From: Paenibacillus physcomitrellae
GTDB taxonomy: Bacteria > Bacillota > Bacilli > Paenibacillales > Paenibacillaceae
DNA: 64,000 nucleotides
Direction: 5' to 3'
Assembly (NCBI RefSeq): GCF_002240225.1
Contig: NZ_CP022584.1
Location: 248,001-312,000, forward strand
In this document: in pieces, positions 34,041 to 42,989 of the stretch
How positions within the stretch are numbered: position 1 is the stretch's first letter
How the letters are laid out: every line of letters begins with the position of its first letter
Notes under the pieces: model-generated
Told to the model about the DNA's origin: nothing
The model's database searches: none
Seen by the model: the letters and a program-made list of their open reading frames with translations, nothing else
Program-made: the position numbers and the translations under genes

Positions 34041-36479
34041 TTGTTCAAAGACAAGGAAACGTTTAAACATGCGTTTACTAAGCAGTTGGTCGACAAGCTC
34101 GGAGTCACGCTGGAAGAAGCAACGGAGTCTGATGTCTACAAAATCCTCAGCGGCATGATCCGTGAACAGATCGGCCGAGACTGGGCCGAGACCAACACCA
34201 CCTACAAGGAGCAAAAGGAGAAGCAGGTTTACTATTTCTCCATGGAATTCCTGATCGGCAGACTGCTTGGAAACAACCTGCTGAATCTTGGCGTTCTAAA
34301 CCTGGTGAAGGAAGGTCTGGCGGAGCTGGGGTACCCTTTTGAAGAAGTGGAAGAGCAGGAAAGCGACGCGGGACTCGGGAACGGCGGGCTCGGCCGGCTG
34401 GCCGCCTGCTTCCTCGACTCGCTGGCTTCTCTGCAATATGCCGGGCATGGCACGGGCATCCGGTATAAATACGGCTTGTTTGAACAGAAGATTCTGGACG
34501 GCAACCAGGTGGAGCTGCCCGACTATTGGCTGCAGAAAGGCAATGAATGGGAGGTCCGCCGGCCGGATAAGCAGGTGGAGGTGCGTTTCTGGGGGAATGT
34601 CGTAACCCGGGAGGTGCAGGGACGCCTTATCTTCGAGACGGTTCAATATGAAGCGGTGCGGGCGGTCCCTTACGATGTGCCGATTATTGGCTTCGGGCAC
34701 TCTCCTATTAATACGCTCAGGCTTTGGAGCGCGGAATCGATGATGGACCCGTTCCGCCAGCCTTACGGGCAGGAAGGCAGTTATTATCGTTATCTGGATT
34801 ACAGCCGCTCCGTGGAATCCATCTCCGAGTTCCTGTATCCGGACGATTCGCATTATGAAGGCAAGCTTCTGCGCCTAAAACAGCAGTATTTCTTATGCTC
34901 CGCCGGGGTACAGAGTGTGCTTCGCACGTTTGGGAAGCTGAATCTGCCGCTGACGGAGCTTCCGAAGAAGGTAGCCATCCAAATCAACGATACCCACCCG
35001 ACCCTGGTCATTCCGGAACTGATGCGGCTCTTGATTGACGATAACGGGTTTGGCTGGGATGAAGCTTGGGACATTACAAACCAGGTGGTAGGCTACACCA
35101 ACCATACGATTTTAAGCGAAGCGCTGGAGAAATGGCCGCAGCAGATGGTCAAGGAGCTGCTTCCGCGCATCTATATGATTATTGAGGAAATCGACCGCCG
35201 TTTCCGGATCCAGTTGAGCGAACGTTATCCCGATCAGCCCGAGCGGGTATCCCGGATGGCGGTTGCGGAAAATAATCAGATCCGGATGGCTCATCTCGCC
35301 ATTCACGGCGGGCACTCGATCAATGGTGTAGCTGCGCTGCACACGGAGATTTTGAAGAAACGCGAGATGAAGGATTTCTATGAACTGTATCCGGAACGTT
35401 TTAATAACAAAACCAACGGGATTACGCATCGGCGCTGGCTGCTGTACGCGAACCCTGGCTTGGCGGCGCTGGTGAATGATTGTATTGGCACAAGGTGGAT
35501 CAAACATCCGCAGGAGCTGAACAGTCTCATTAAATGCTGCGAGGACAGCAGGTTTCAGGACGAAGTCGCCAAAGTGAAAAGCCGGAATAAAGAGAGGCTC
35601 GCTCAGTACATTCTGGATAAGCAGGGAATTGTAGTCAATCCGGATTCCTTGTTTGATATTCAGGTCAAACGGCTTCATGCATACAAACGCCAGCTGCTGA
35701 ACGTATTCCATATCCTCCATTTATACAATCAGCTTAAGGAAAATCCCCAGATGGACATTGTGCCGCGCACCTTCGTCTTCGGGGCCAAAGCCGCGCCAAG
35801 CTATTATCTGGCCAAACGGATCATTAAGCTGATCAACACAGTTGCTGCCCGTATCAACGGGGATAAGGCGGTTAACGAGGTGCTGAAGGTGATTTTCTTG
35901 GAAAATTACTCTGTCTCTCTCGCCGAAAAGATCATCCCGGCCGCCGATGTCAGCGAACAAATTTCAACGGCCAGCAAAGAGGCCTCTGGTACCGGCAACA
36001 TGAAATTTATGATGAACGGAGCATTGACGGTCGGCACCATGGACGGGGCCAACGTGGAAATGCATGAAATGCTTGGCGGCGACAATATGTTTATCTTTGG
36101 CCTGAACGCCGAACAGGTGCAGAATTTCTATCAGTGCGGGGGTTACTCGGCCTGGGATATGTACAACAGCGATTCACGGATTCATGAGGTCATGGACCAA
36201 TTGATTACGCCGGGACTGATTTGCTCCCAAGCCAACGAATTCCAGGATATTTATCAGTCGATTCTGGATCATAATGATGAATATTTTGTGCTGAAGGATT
36301 TCTCTGGTTATGTTGAAGCCCACTTAAAGGTCGATCTGGCTTACCGCAACAAACCTGACTGGCAGAAGAAAGCCATACTGAACATCGCCCACTCCGGTAA
36401 ATTCTCCAGTGACTGCACGATCCGCGAGTATGCATCCGAAATCTGGAGACTTAACCCGGTGCGGCGGAATGGTAAATAA
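34041..36479 (+). CDS. glgP: Glycogen/maltodextrin phosphorylase
   Basis: An 812-residue GT35 phosphorylase that releases glucose 1-phosphate from alpha-1,4 glucan ends with pyridoxal phosphate. The PLP lysine is Lys655 in EASGTGNMKFMMNGALTVGTMDGANVE. Other family segments are LGNGGLGRLAACFLDSLASL, HPTLVIPELMRLL and VKRLHAYKRQLLN. It starts with TTG 34041 behind GGAGGAAA. The order glgC-glgD-glgP lacks glgB and glgA, which lie between and around them in B. subtilis glgBCDAP; those genes are not in the window. The length is typical. Confidence 0.95.
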   Translation: MFKDKETFKHAFTKQLVDKLGVTLEEATESDVYKILSGMIREQIGRDWAETNTTYKEQKEKQVYYFSMEFLIGRLLGNNLLNLGVLNLVKEGLAELGYPFEEVEEQESDAGLGNGGLGRLAACFLDSLASLQYAGHGTGIRYKYGLFEQKILDGNQVELPDYWLQKGNEWEVRRPDKQVEVRFWGNVVTREVQGRLIFETVQYEAVRAVPYDVPIIGFGHSPINTLRLWSAESMMDPFRQPYGQEGSYYRYLDYSRSVESISEFLYPDDSHYEGKLLRLKQQYFLCSAGVQSVLRTFGKLNLPLTELPKKVAIQINDTHPTLVIPELMRLLIDDNGFGWDEAWDITNQVVGYTNHTILSEALEKWPQQMVKELLPRIYMIIEEIDRRFRIQLSERYPDQPERVSRMAVAENNQIRMAHLAIHGGHSINGVAALHTEILKKREMKDFYELYPERFNNKTNGITHRRWLLYANPGLAALVNDCIGTRWIKHPQELNSLIKCCEDSRFQDEVAKVKSRNKERLAQYILDKQGIVVNPDSLFDIQVKRLHAYKRQLLNVFHILHLYNQLKENPQMDIVPRTFVFGAKAAPSYYLAKRIIKLINTVAARINGDKAVNEVLKVIFLENYSVSLAEKIIPAADVSEQISTASKEASGTGNMKFMMNGALTVGTMDGANVEMHEMLGGDNMFIFGLNAEQVQNFYQCGGYSAWDMYNSDSRIHEVMDQLITPGLICSQANEFQDIYQSILDHNDEYFVLKDFSGYVEAHLKVDLAYRNKPDWQKKAILNIAHSGKFSSDCTIREYASEIWRLNPVRRNGK

Positions 36480-36522
36480 CGGAGCAGGCCGATCCAGCAG
36501 TTCCTAACAAGTTCCGCTTATA

Positions 36523-36583
36523 AGCCTGAAAAAGAAAGGCGCCTTAAGGGTCAGTACCTGACTTTAAGGCGCCGCTTTCAGGT
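36523..36583 (+). terminator. Long stem-loop after glgP, probable terminator
   Basis: An inner stem GGCGCCTTAA/TTAAGGCGCC continued by GGTCAG/CTGAC, plus an outer CCTGAAA/TTTCAGG pair. The T tract is short, so termination is likely but not certain. Confidence 0.6.
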
Positions 36584-36600
36584 TGTGGCTGCAAAAAAGA

Positions 36601-36629
36601 TTGACGCTGAGAATGATTATCAATAAAAT
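36601..36629 (+). promoter_or_regulatory. Fur-controlled promoter of the siderophore permease genes
   Basis: TTGACG (36601-36606) and TAAAAT (36624-36629) are 17 bases apart. Between them TGAGAATGATTATCA (36608-36622) matches the 7-1-7 Fur box TGATAATNATTATCA at all but one position. Fur-Fe2+ bound there would cover the promoter, so these genes should be repressed when iron is plentiful. Confidence 0.88.
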
Positions 36630-36699
36630 GAAAGCTATATGGTTTAAATAGCTTGTCATACTTACATAGATTGACAGCAAGGAAGATAGGAGCAGATGG

Positions 36700-37764
36700 A
36701 TGATGGAAGCAACCTCATCAAGTACGGCGGCGCCTGAAGGCACCCCGCAGGAACATAAACCGAAAGGCCGTCCGCTTGCGGCGGTTACCATTCTAATCGG
36801 TGGAGCGGGGCTGCTTGTGCTGGCACTGCTGGTCTCGATTTCGGTTGGCTCGATTTCCATTCCGCTAGGGACCGTCTGGCAGGCATTGTTTCACTTTAAC
36901 CCGGATGTGACGGATCATCAGGTCATCCGGGAAGTCAGGCTGCCAAGGGCGCTGGCCGGCGTTCTGGTCGGAGCGGGGTTGTCTGTTTCTGGCGCGGTCA
37001 TGCAGGGGATGACCCGCAACCCGATTGCCGATCCGGGTTTGCTGGGATTAAATGCAGGGGCGGGGTTTGTGCTCGCGGCTATGTTTGCCTTCTTCCCCAA
37101 TATGTCCTATATGACTTTGATTTTATATTCCTTCGTTGGCGCGGGGATCGGGGCAGGTCTTGTGTTCGGAATCGGTTCCTTGTCCAAATCAGGGCTGACG
37201 CCGATGAGACTCGCCCTTTCGGGCGCTGCCGTCAGTGCGCTGCTGTCGGCTTTGGCTGAAGGGATTGCCGTGTATTTCAAAATCGGACAGGATCTTGCCT
37301 TCTGGTATGCCGGCGGGTTGGCGGGCATTCATTGGACCCAGGTCAAAATTATGTTCCCTTGGGTCGCTGCCGCTTTGATTGGAGCGATGTGCCTATCCCG
37401 TTCCATTACGGTATTGAGCTTGGGGGATGAAGTTTCTTCGGGTCTCGGGCAGCGGAACGGGCTGATCCGCCTGGGCGGCACGCTGGTTGTGCTGGTGCTC
37501 GCCGGTGCGGCCGTTTCCGCGGTTGGAGCAATCGGTTTTCTTGGCCTGCTGATTCCGCATATCGTACGTTATTTGGTTGGTGTCGATTACCGCTGGGTGA
37601 TTCCATGCTCAGGCCTGTTCGGCGCTTTGCTGATTGTAGTAGCGGATATAGGCGCGCGGGTCATCAACCCGCTGCAGGAAGTGCCGGTCGGCGGGTTGAT
37701 CGCCTTAATCGGCGTGCCGTATTTCCTGTACCTCGTCCGGAAAGGAGGGCGGGGAATCCGATGA
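36700..37764 (+). CDS. FecCD-family siderophore ABC permease 1
   Basis: A 354-residue permease of the BtuC/FecCD fold with about ten membrane segments. Family marks: VRLPRALAGVLVGAGLSVSGAVMQGMTRNPIADPGLLGLNAGA and, near the end, GAIGFLGLLIPHIVRYLVG, followed by EVPVGGLIALIGVPYFLYLVRKG. The ATG is at 36700 (a second ATG follows directly) with TAGGAG upstream. It forms a heterodimeric channel with the next gene, which overlaps it by four bases. A ferric siderophore is the likely cargo because of the Fur box. Confidence 0.93.
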   Translation: MMEATSSSTAAPEGTPQEHKPKGRPLAAVTILIGGAGLLVLALLVSISVGSISIPLGTVWQALFHFNPDVTDHQVIREVRLPRALAGVLVGAGLSVSGAVMQGMTRNPIADPGLLGLNAGAGFVLAAMFAFFPNMSYMTLILYSFVGAGIGAGLVFGIGSLSKSGLTPMRLALSGAAVSALLSALAEGIAVYFKIGQDLAFWYAGGLAGIHWTQVKIMFPWVAAALIGAMCLSRSITVLSLGDEVSSGLGQRNGLIRLGGTLVVLVLAGAAVSAVGAIGFLGLLIPHIVRYLVGVDYRWVIPCSGLFGALLIVVADIGARVINPLQEVPVGGLIALIGVPYFLYLVRKGGRGIR

Positions 37765-38792
37765 AAATGTCTCCTTACGGTCATTTAGCCCAAAGATCAA
37801 GAAAGACGATCTGGACCGCGCTGATTCTGGTTATCCTGATCCTTGCGGTGTTTCTGCTGAGTATGAACCTGGGCGCGGTTCGGATGACGCCGCAGGATGT
37901 CGTCAAGACATTATTTGGAGGCGGTGACGCCCGGCAGCACCTTGTCTTATTTACGCTTCGACTGCCCCGAATTGTTATCGCGCTGCTGATCGGGGCGGGA
38001 CTTGCAGTATCAGGTGCCGTGATGCAGGGCTTAACCCGTAATCCGCTGGCTGAACCTGGTATTCTCGGGATTAATGCCGGTTCGGGTCTGGCGATTATGC
38101 TGTACGCTTCCTATTTCCCGGTGGTCACTCTGGGCACCGCCTTTATGATGCCGCTGTGTGCGCTGGTCGGAGCCGGGCTTACCGCTGTGCTGATCTACGG
38201 TTTGGCCTTTAAAAAGTCCGAAGGGCTCTCTCCGTCAAGCTTGGTGCTGAACGGTATCGGGATTGCCGCGGGCATCAGCGCGGCGATGATTGTTCTGGCC
38301 GTCCGGCTCACGCCGGAGAAATACCAATCGGTATACATCTGGCTGGCCGGCAGCATCAGTGGAACTACATGGAACTACGTGTTAGCGCTGCTGCCGTGGA
38401 TTCTCATTCTCGTCCCTTTTGTGATCTACAAAGCCCGCGTGCTGAATGTGCTTGTGCTGGGGGACAAGACGGCGCTTGGTCTGGGCGCGAATCTGGACAG
38501 GGATCGATTAGGCCTGCTTGCCGCGGCCGTTGGACTGGCTGCGGCGAGCGTTGCGTCGGGCGGTGCCATCAGCTTTGTGGGATTGATCGGTCCTCATTTG
38601 GCCAGAAGGCTTGTGGGCCCGAACCATAAATATCTGCTGCCGGTGTCGGCGCTGCTAGGTGCTCTGCTGGTGCTGACTGGCGATACGATTGGCCGCTCGG
38701 TGATGCATACCGGCGAGGTGCCGACCGGCATCGTGGTTGCTGTCATCGGTGCCCCTTATTTTCTTTATTTGCTGGCCAAAGCCAAAGCATAG
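37761..38792 (+). CDS. FecCD-family siderophore ABC permease 2
   Basis: A 343-residue partner of the preceding permease with the same fold (LRLPRIVIALLIGAGLAVSGAVMQGLTRNPLAEPGILGINAGSG, ending GGAISFVGLIGPHLARRLVG, EVPTGIVVAVIGAPYFLYLLAKAKA). ATG 37761 (AAAGGAGG upstream) sits in the stop of gene 1 (ATGA). Longer readings from 37605 are rejected because they run through the upstream gene in another frame. Neither a substrate-binding lipoprotein nor an ATPase gene is linked, so these must be encoded elsewhere. Confidence 0.93.
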   Translation: MKMSPYGHLAQRSRKTIWTALILVILILAVFLLSMNLGAVRMTPQDVVKTLFGGGDARQHLVLFTLRLPRIVIALLIGAGLAVSGAVMQGLTRNPLAEPGILGINAGSGLAIMLYASYFPVVTLGTAFMMPLCALVGAGLTAVLIYGLAFKKSEGLSPSSLVLNGIGIAAGISAAMIVLAVRLTPEKYQSVYIWLAGSISGTTWNYVLALLPWILILVPFVIYKARVLNVLVLGDKTALGLGANLDRDRLGLLAAAVGLAAASVASGGAISFVGLIGPHLARRLVGPNHKYLLPVSALLGALLVLTGDTIGRSVMHTGEVPTGIVVAVIGAPYFLYLLAKAKA

Positions 38793-38812
38793 GGAAGTTG
38801 AGTTTTCGATAA

Positions 38813-38862
38813 CCAAGCCGCCCGTTCCGCCAAGGGACCGGACGGCTTGGCTTTCTTTTTTT
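38813..38862 (+). terminator. Rho-independent terminator of the permease pair
   Basis: CCAAGCCG-CCCG pairs with CCGGACGGCTTGG across a loop, followed by CTTTCTTTTTTT. Confidence 0.82.
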
Positions 38863-38891
38863 GAAATTTTTCCGAAATAAAGGAGATAGAC

Positions 38892-40661
38892 ATGCAATTA
38901 TTGCGGCGATTTTTTTCTTATTACAAACCTTACAAGAAGCTGTTTCTGCTCGATTTCGGCTGTGCCGTCATTGCCGGTCTGCTGGAGCTCGGATTCCCGG
39001 TTGCTGTTAACAAGGTGGTCGACAAGCTGCTGCCAAGCGGCGACTGGAGTCTAATCTTCTGGGCCTGTCTGGGCCTGCTCGCCATTTACGTGCTGAACGC
39101 CTTTATGCAGTACATCGTTACGTATTGGGGCCATATGCTTGGCATCAACATTGAAACGGATATGCGGCGGAACCTGTTCGGGCACCTGCAGAAGCTGTCC
39201 TTTCGGTTCTTCGATAACAATAAAACCGGTCATCTGCTGACCCGTTTTACCAGCGACCTGATGGAGATCGGCGAGGTGGCTCACCATGGCCCCGAAGATA
39301 TGTTCATCGCGCTTATGACGCTGATCGGCGCATTCCTGCTGATGGTGTCGATCAACTGGAAGCTGGCCGTGCTGACCTTCATCATCGTGCCGTTTATCAT
39401 CGTGCTGGCGCTGTATTTCAACAAAAAGATGACTGGAGCCTTCCGGCGCATGTACTCGGATATTGCCAATTTCAACTCGCGCCTTGAAGATAATGTGGGC
39501 GGGATTCGCGTTGTGCAGGCCTTCGCCAATGAGCAGCATGAAATGAAGCTGTTCGCCGAGAACAACCGCCAGTTCCGGTTAACCAAGCTGATTTCGTACA
39601 AAATTATGGCTTTCAATACGTCGATCAGTTATATGCTGATGCGCCTAGTCTCGCTGTTTGTCCTGATCTGCGGTGCCTGGTTCGTGATCCGCAAGGAGCT
39701 GACTTACGGGGAATTTATCGGCTTCCTGCTCCTGTCGAACATTTTCTTCCGGCCGATCGAGAAGATTAATGCCGTTGTCGAAACGTACCCGAAAGGGATC
39801 GCCGGGTTTAAACGTTACGTAGAAATCATGGACACCGAGCCGGATATTGCTGACGCTCCTGACGCCGTGGAAGCCGGGAAGCTGAGCGGGGACATCCGGT
39901 ATGAGAATGTATCCTTCGGTTATGAAGGCAAAGAAGCGGTGATTAGCAATATTACGCTCGCCATCCGTCCCGGCGAAACTGTTGCTTTTGTCGGCCCGTC
40001 AGGCTCCGGTAAAACGACGCTGTGCAGCCTGCTCCCGCGTTTCTATGAAGCGGACAGCGGAAGAATCACTATCGATGGCAAGGATATTCGTCAGATGAAG
40101 CTGAATTCGCTGCGCGAGCAGATCGGGATCGTTCAGCAGGATGTGTTCCTGTTCTCCGGGACGATCCGGGAAAATATCGCTTACGGCCGGCTTGGAGCCT
40201 CCGAAGAGGATATTTGGGCAGCGGCGCGTCATGCCCGCCTGGAAGACATGCTGCGCGATCTGCCGGAGGGGCTGGATACCGTGATCGGTGAACGCGGCGT
40301 GAAGCTGTCCGGCGGACAGAAGCAGCGCTTGTCCATCGCCCGTATGTTCCTCAAGAATCCGCCGATTCTAATTCTGGATGAGGCGACCTCGGCGCTCGAT
40401 ACGGAGACGGAAGCCGCCATTCAGCAGTCGCTGATGGAGCTTTCGGAAGGCCGGACAACGCTTGTGATCGCTCACCGGCTGGCGACGATCAAACATGCCG
40501 ACCGCATCGTTGTGGTGACGCCGGACGGCATATCAGAGCAGGGGACCCATGAAGAGCTGCTGCAGGCGGGAGGTTTGTACAGCCGTCTGCATGCTGCCCA
40601 GTTTGGGCATCTAGCAGAAGAGGTTAACCCGGCTTTGTTGGCGGGTTCCACGAAGGAGTAA
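38892..40661 (+). CDS. ABC exporter, fused permease and ATPase (MdlB/MsbA type)
   Basis: A 589-residue half-transporter that should act as a dimer. The membrane domain (~1-310) has six segments and the nucleotide-binding domain (~335-575) has Walker A (GPSGSGKTT, ~367), the LSGGQKQR signature (~473), Walker B (ILILDEATSALD, ~496) and the switch His in VIAHRLATIKHADRI. The ATG has AAGGAGA upstream. A terminator separates it from the iron permease genes, so co-regulation by iron is not shown. The substrate (drug, lipid or peptide) is unknown. Confidence 0.93.
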   Translation: MQLLRRFFSYYKPYKKLFLLDFGCAVIAGLLELGFPVAVNKVVDKLLPSGDWSLIFWACLGLLAIYVLNAFMQYIVTYWGHMLGINIETDMRRNLFGHLQKLSFRFFDNNKTGHLLTRFTSDLMEIGEVAHHGPEDMFIALMTLIGAFLLMVSINWKLAVLTFIIVPFIIVLALYFNKKMTGAFRRMYSDIANFNSRLEDNVGGIRVVQAFANEQHEMKLFAENNRQFRLTKLISYKIMAFNTSISYMLMRLVSLFVLICGAWFVIRKELTYGEFIGFLLLSNIFFRPIEKINAVVETYPKGIAGFKRYVEIMDTEPDIADAPDAVEAGKLSGDIRYENVSFGYEGKEAVISNITLAIRPGETVAFVGPSGSGKTTLCSLLPRFYEADSGRITIDGKDIRQMKLNSLREQIGIVQQDVFLFSGTIRENIAYGRLGASEEDIWAAARHARLEDMLRDLPEGLDTVIGERGVKLSGGQKQRLSIARMFLKNPPILILDEATSALDTETEAAIQQSLMELSEGRTTLVIAHRLATIKHADRIVVVTPDGISEQGTHEELLQAGGLYSRLHAAQFGHLAEEVNPALLAGSTKE

Positions 40662-40754
40662 ATTTAGCAGTCATTCCTATTCATTTTGCATGAAGTGGAT
40701 ATAATGGAAGGAGAAATCTTTCCAAATGAGAACAAGGAGGAGCCAATCCGTCCC

Positions 40755-42785
40755 ATGGAAATATTTTTTAGCGTCCTGATTTTATTGGGGCTGATCGGCT
40801 TGTCGAATCTGTTAAACCGGTTTGCGCCATTTGTGCCGGTGCCTTTGTTTCAGATTGCGTTAGGCGCTGTGATCAGCATTATTCCGCCCCATATTCATCT
40901 TCCGCTGAATCCGGAACTGTTTTTTGTCCTGTTTATCGCACCGCTGCTTTATAACGATGGGAAAAAAACGCCGCGCGACGAGCTGTGGAGCCTGCGCGCC
41001 CCGATTCTGCTCATGGCTTTGGGCCTCGTCTTCGCAACGGTGGTGGTAGCCGGATATTTTATCCATTTCCGCATTCCGTCCATTCCGCTTGCAGCGGCGT
41101 TTGCGCTGGCCGCAATCCTGTCGCCGACCGATGCGGTGGCAGTCAGCTCGATCGCCAGCAGAATCAAGCTGCCTAGAAGAATCCTGCGTCTACTGGAGGG
41201 CGAGTCGCTGATGAATGATGCCTCAGGCCTTGTCGCTTTCAAATTCGCGGTAGCGGCGGCTGTAACCGGCGTATTTTCGCTCGTCGATGCGACGCTCAGC
41301 TTTTTCCTGATTGCGATCGGCGGTTTGCTTATCGGTGCAGTTTTGGCGCTGCTGATCTACCGCCTGCAGGGCTGGATCCGCAGCTTGGGTATGGAAGATG
41401 TGACCTTGCTGATGCTGGTGCAGATTCTGACCCCGTTTCTAATTTACCTGATCGCCGAAGAGATTGGGGTTTCCGGTATTCTTGCTGTCGTGGCGGCTGG
41501 CCTTGTTCATTCGATTGACACGGACCGGATCAGCTCGCCCCATTACCGGCTTCGGATTACCTCGGACAGCACCTGGTCGGTCATTTTATTTCTGCTGAAC
41601 GGGCTTGTTTTTGTCATTCTTGGTTTGCAGCTGCCCGATGTGGGCCGGGTCATATTTAATGATCCTAACTTCAGCAACGGCCGGGTGCTGGGTTATATTG
41701 TCCAGATTTCCTTGCTTCTCCTTGCTCTGCGCTTTGTGTGGGTATATCTGTTCTGGCGCGTGGGGAACGGGGATCAGCAGGAACAGAGCGAACTGGACAG
41801 TCACCGCTTCAAAACGTCGCTGCTAATCTCACTGTCTGGTGTGAGGGGAACGGTTACGCTGGCCGGTGCATTTTCTATTCCTTTTATGCTTGGAAACGGT
41901 GCTTCATTTCCAGAACGGAACCTGATCATCTTTATCGCTGCCGGAGTTATTTTGTTCTCCCTGCTGACAGCCAGCATTGTGCTGCCGCTCTTGTCCCGAG
42001 ACCCAAATGCGGAGGACGAACAGGCAGAGAAACAGCAGGAGCTTACGGCCCGGGTGGCTCTGCTGCAGAAAGCCATCTCGGTGACGAAAGAAGAGATGAC
42101 TCCCAGCAACCAAAGGGCGGCTATGGAGCTTATCTCCTATTACAATCAGGAAATCCGTGAGATGCAGTCGCTTGTCGCCAGTGATATTGATCTATACCAG
42201 GAAACGGAATGCGAGATTCGGCTGCTTGGGATCAAAGCGGAAAGAGCTGAGATTGAATTGCTCCTTTCACGGGGAGAAATTGCCGAGCAGGTCGCTTCCA
42301 AATTTTTTGATATGATCGATGAAATGGAATACATGCTGACTACCCGCAGGAAGTTCAGCATGAGGTTTTCCTTCTTGCGGCTCATCTTCCGCCGGCTGTT
42401 CAACAAGCTGTTCCGGCCTTCCGCGGTCACGCGGGAGAAAGACAAGCTGGAGGAATACAAAGAGGCCAAGCTCAAAACCTGCCAGGCGGCCATCCAGGCG
42501 ATCTCCAATAATCTGTGCGCGGAGAACCGGATGATCTCCACGGGAGTCATCACGCGCTATAAGGAAATGATCTACCGCCTCAGTTCTTCCAGGGAGGCGG
42601 CTGAATCGCCGCAAGTCAAGGCCTATAAGAAAGAGCTGAGAATGAAAGCGGTGCAGGCGGAGCGGGATGAGGTACAGACCATGTATGAGAAAGGCAGTAT
42701 ATCCCGCTCCGTAGCCAACAAACTCCGCCAGTTCGTCAATATGGTGGAAGCTTCCCTGCTGGATGAGGAGCCCGAGCACGGCTGA
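40755..42785 (+). CDS. CPA1-type Na+/H+ antiporter, NhaK-like
   Basis: A 676-residue antiporter with about twelve membrane segments (~1-400) and a long cytoplasmic, coiled-coil-rich C-terminal domain (~410-676). CPA1 marks are AILSPTDAVAVSSIASR and LEGESLMNDASGLVAF, which includes the ion-binding acidic residues. The length is close to B. subtilis NhaK (about 670), which exchanges Na+, K+, Li+ or Rb+ for protons. Start: ATG 40755 has AAGGAGGAG twelve bases upstream; an in-frame ATG at 40704 and TTG at 40686 have no site. The start is less sure than the family. Confidence 0.9.
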   Translation: MEIFFSVLILLGLIGLSNLLNRFAPFVPVPLFQIALGAVISIIPPHIHLPLNPELFFVLFIAPLLYNDGKKTPRDELWSLRAPILLMALGLVFATVVVAGYFIHFRIPSIPLAAAFALAAILSPTDAVAVSSIASRIKLPRRILRLLEGESLMNDASGLVAFKFAVAAAVTGVFSLVDATLSFFLIAIGGLLIGAVLALLIYRLQGWIRSLGMEDVTLLMLVQILTPFLIYLIAEEIGVSGILAVVAAGLVHSIDTDRISSPHYRLRITSDSTWSVILFLLNGLVFVILGLQLPDVGRVIFNDPNFSNGRVLGYIVQISLLLLALRFVWVYLFWRVGNGDQQEQSELDSHRFKTSLLISLSGVRGTVTLAGAFSIPFMLGNGASFPERNLIIFIAAGVILFSLLTASIVLPLLSRDPNAEDEQAEKQQELTARVALLQKAISVTKEEMTPSNQRAAMELISYYNQEIREMQSLVASDIDLYQETECEIRLLGIKAERAEIELLLSRGEIAEQVASKFFDMIDEMEYMLTTRRKFSMRFSFLRLIFRRLFNKLFRPSAVTREKDKLEEYKEAKLKTCQAAIQAISNNLCAENRMISTGVITRYKEMIYRLSSSREAAESPQVKAYKKELRMKAVQAERDEVQTMYEKGSISRSVANKLRQFVNMVEASLLDEEPEHG

Positions 42786-42932
42786 CCGGGTGAATTACGG
42801 TCGTGTGAATAACAGCGAATGAATGCCTTGGTATGAATGCCAGTGGATGAATAACCGTTGGGCAAATACATCGTTTGAAGAACATCGAATGAATGCATCA
42901 GACGCATAACATCAGATTAATCACAAACGAAG
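42786..42932 (+). repeat. Non-coding stretch with short GAATGAATGC repeats
   Basis: Within this stretch GAATGAATGC occurs at two places, with related GAATGC and GATGAATAAC or GTGAATAACA copies between them, in ~20-30-base steps. It shows no coding potential and no clear secondary structure. Confidence 0.5.
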
Positions 42933-42963
42933 AACCGCAGGGTCCTGGGCCCTGCGGTTTTTT
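42933..42963 (+). terminator. Rho-independent terminator of the antiporter gene
   Basis: AACCGCAGGG and CCCTGCGGTT form a perfect 10-bp stem followed by a T run. Confidence 0.92.
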
Positions 42964-42989
42964 GGCTTCTATATTTATTGCCAGACTCT

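Noticed and set aside
37605..37760. Extended N terminus for the second siderophore permease
   Set aside because: The first ~50 residues would be Arg-rich and unlike the family, and they overlap the upstream permease gene; ATG 37761 has a strong ribosome site.
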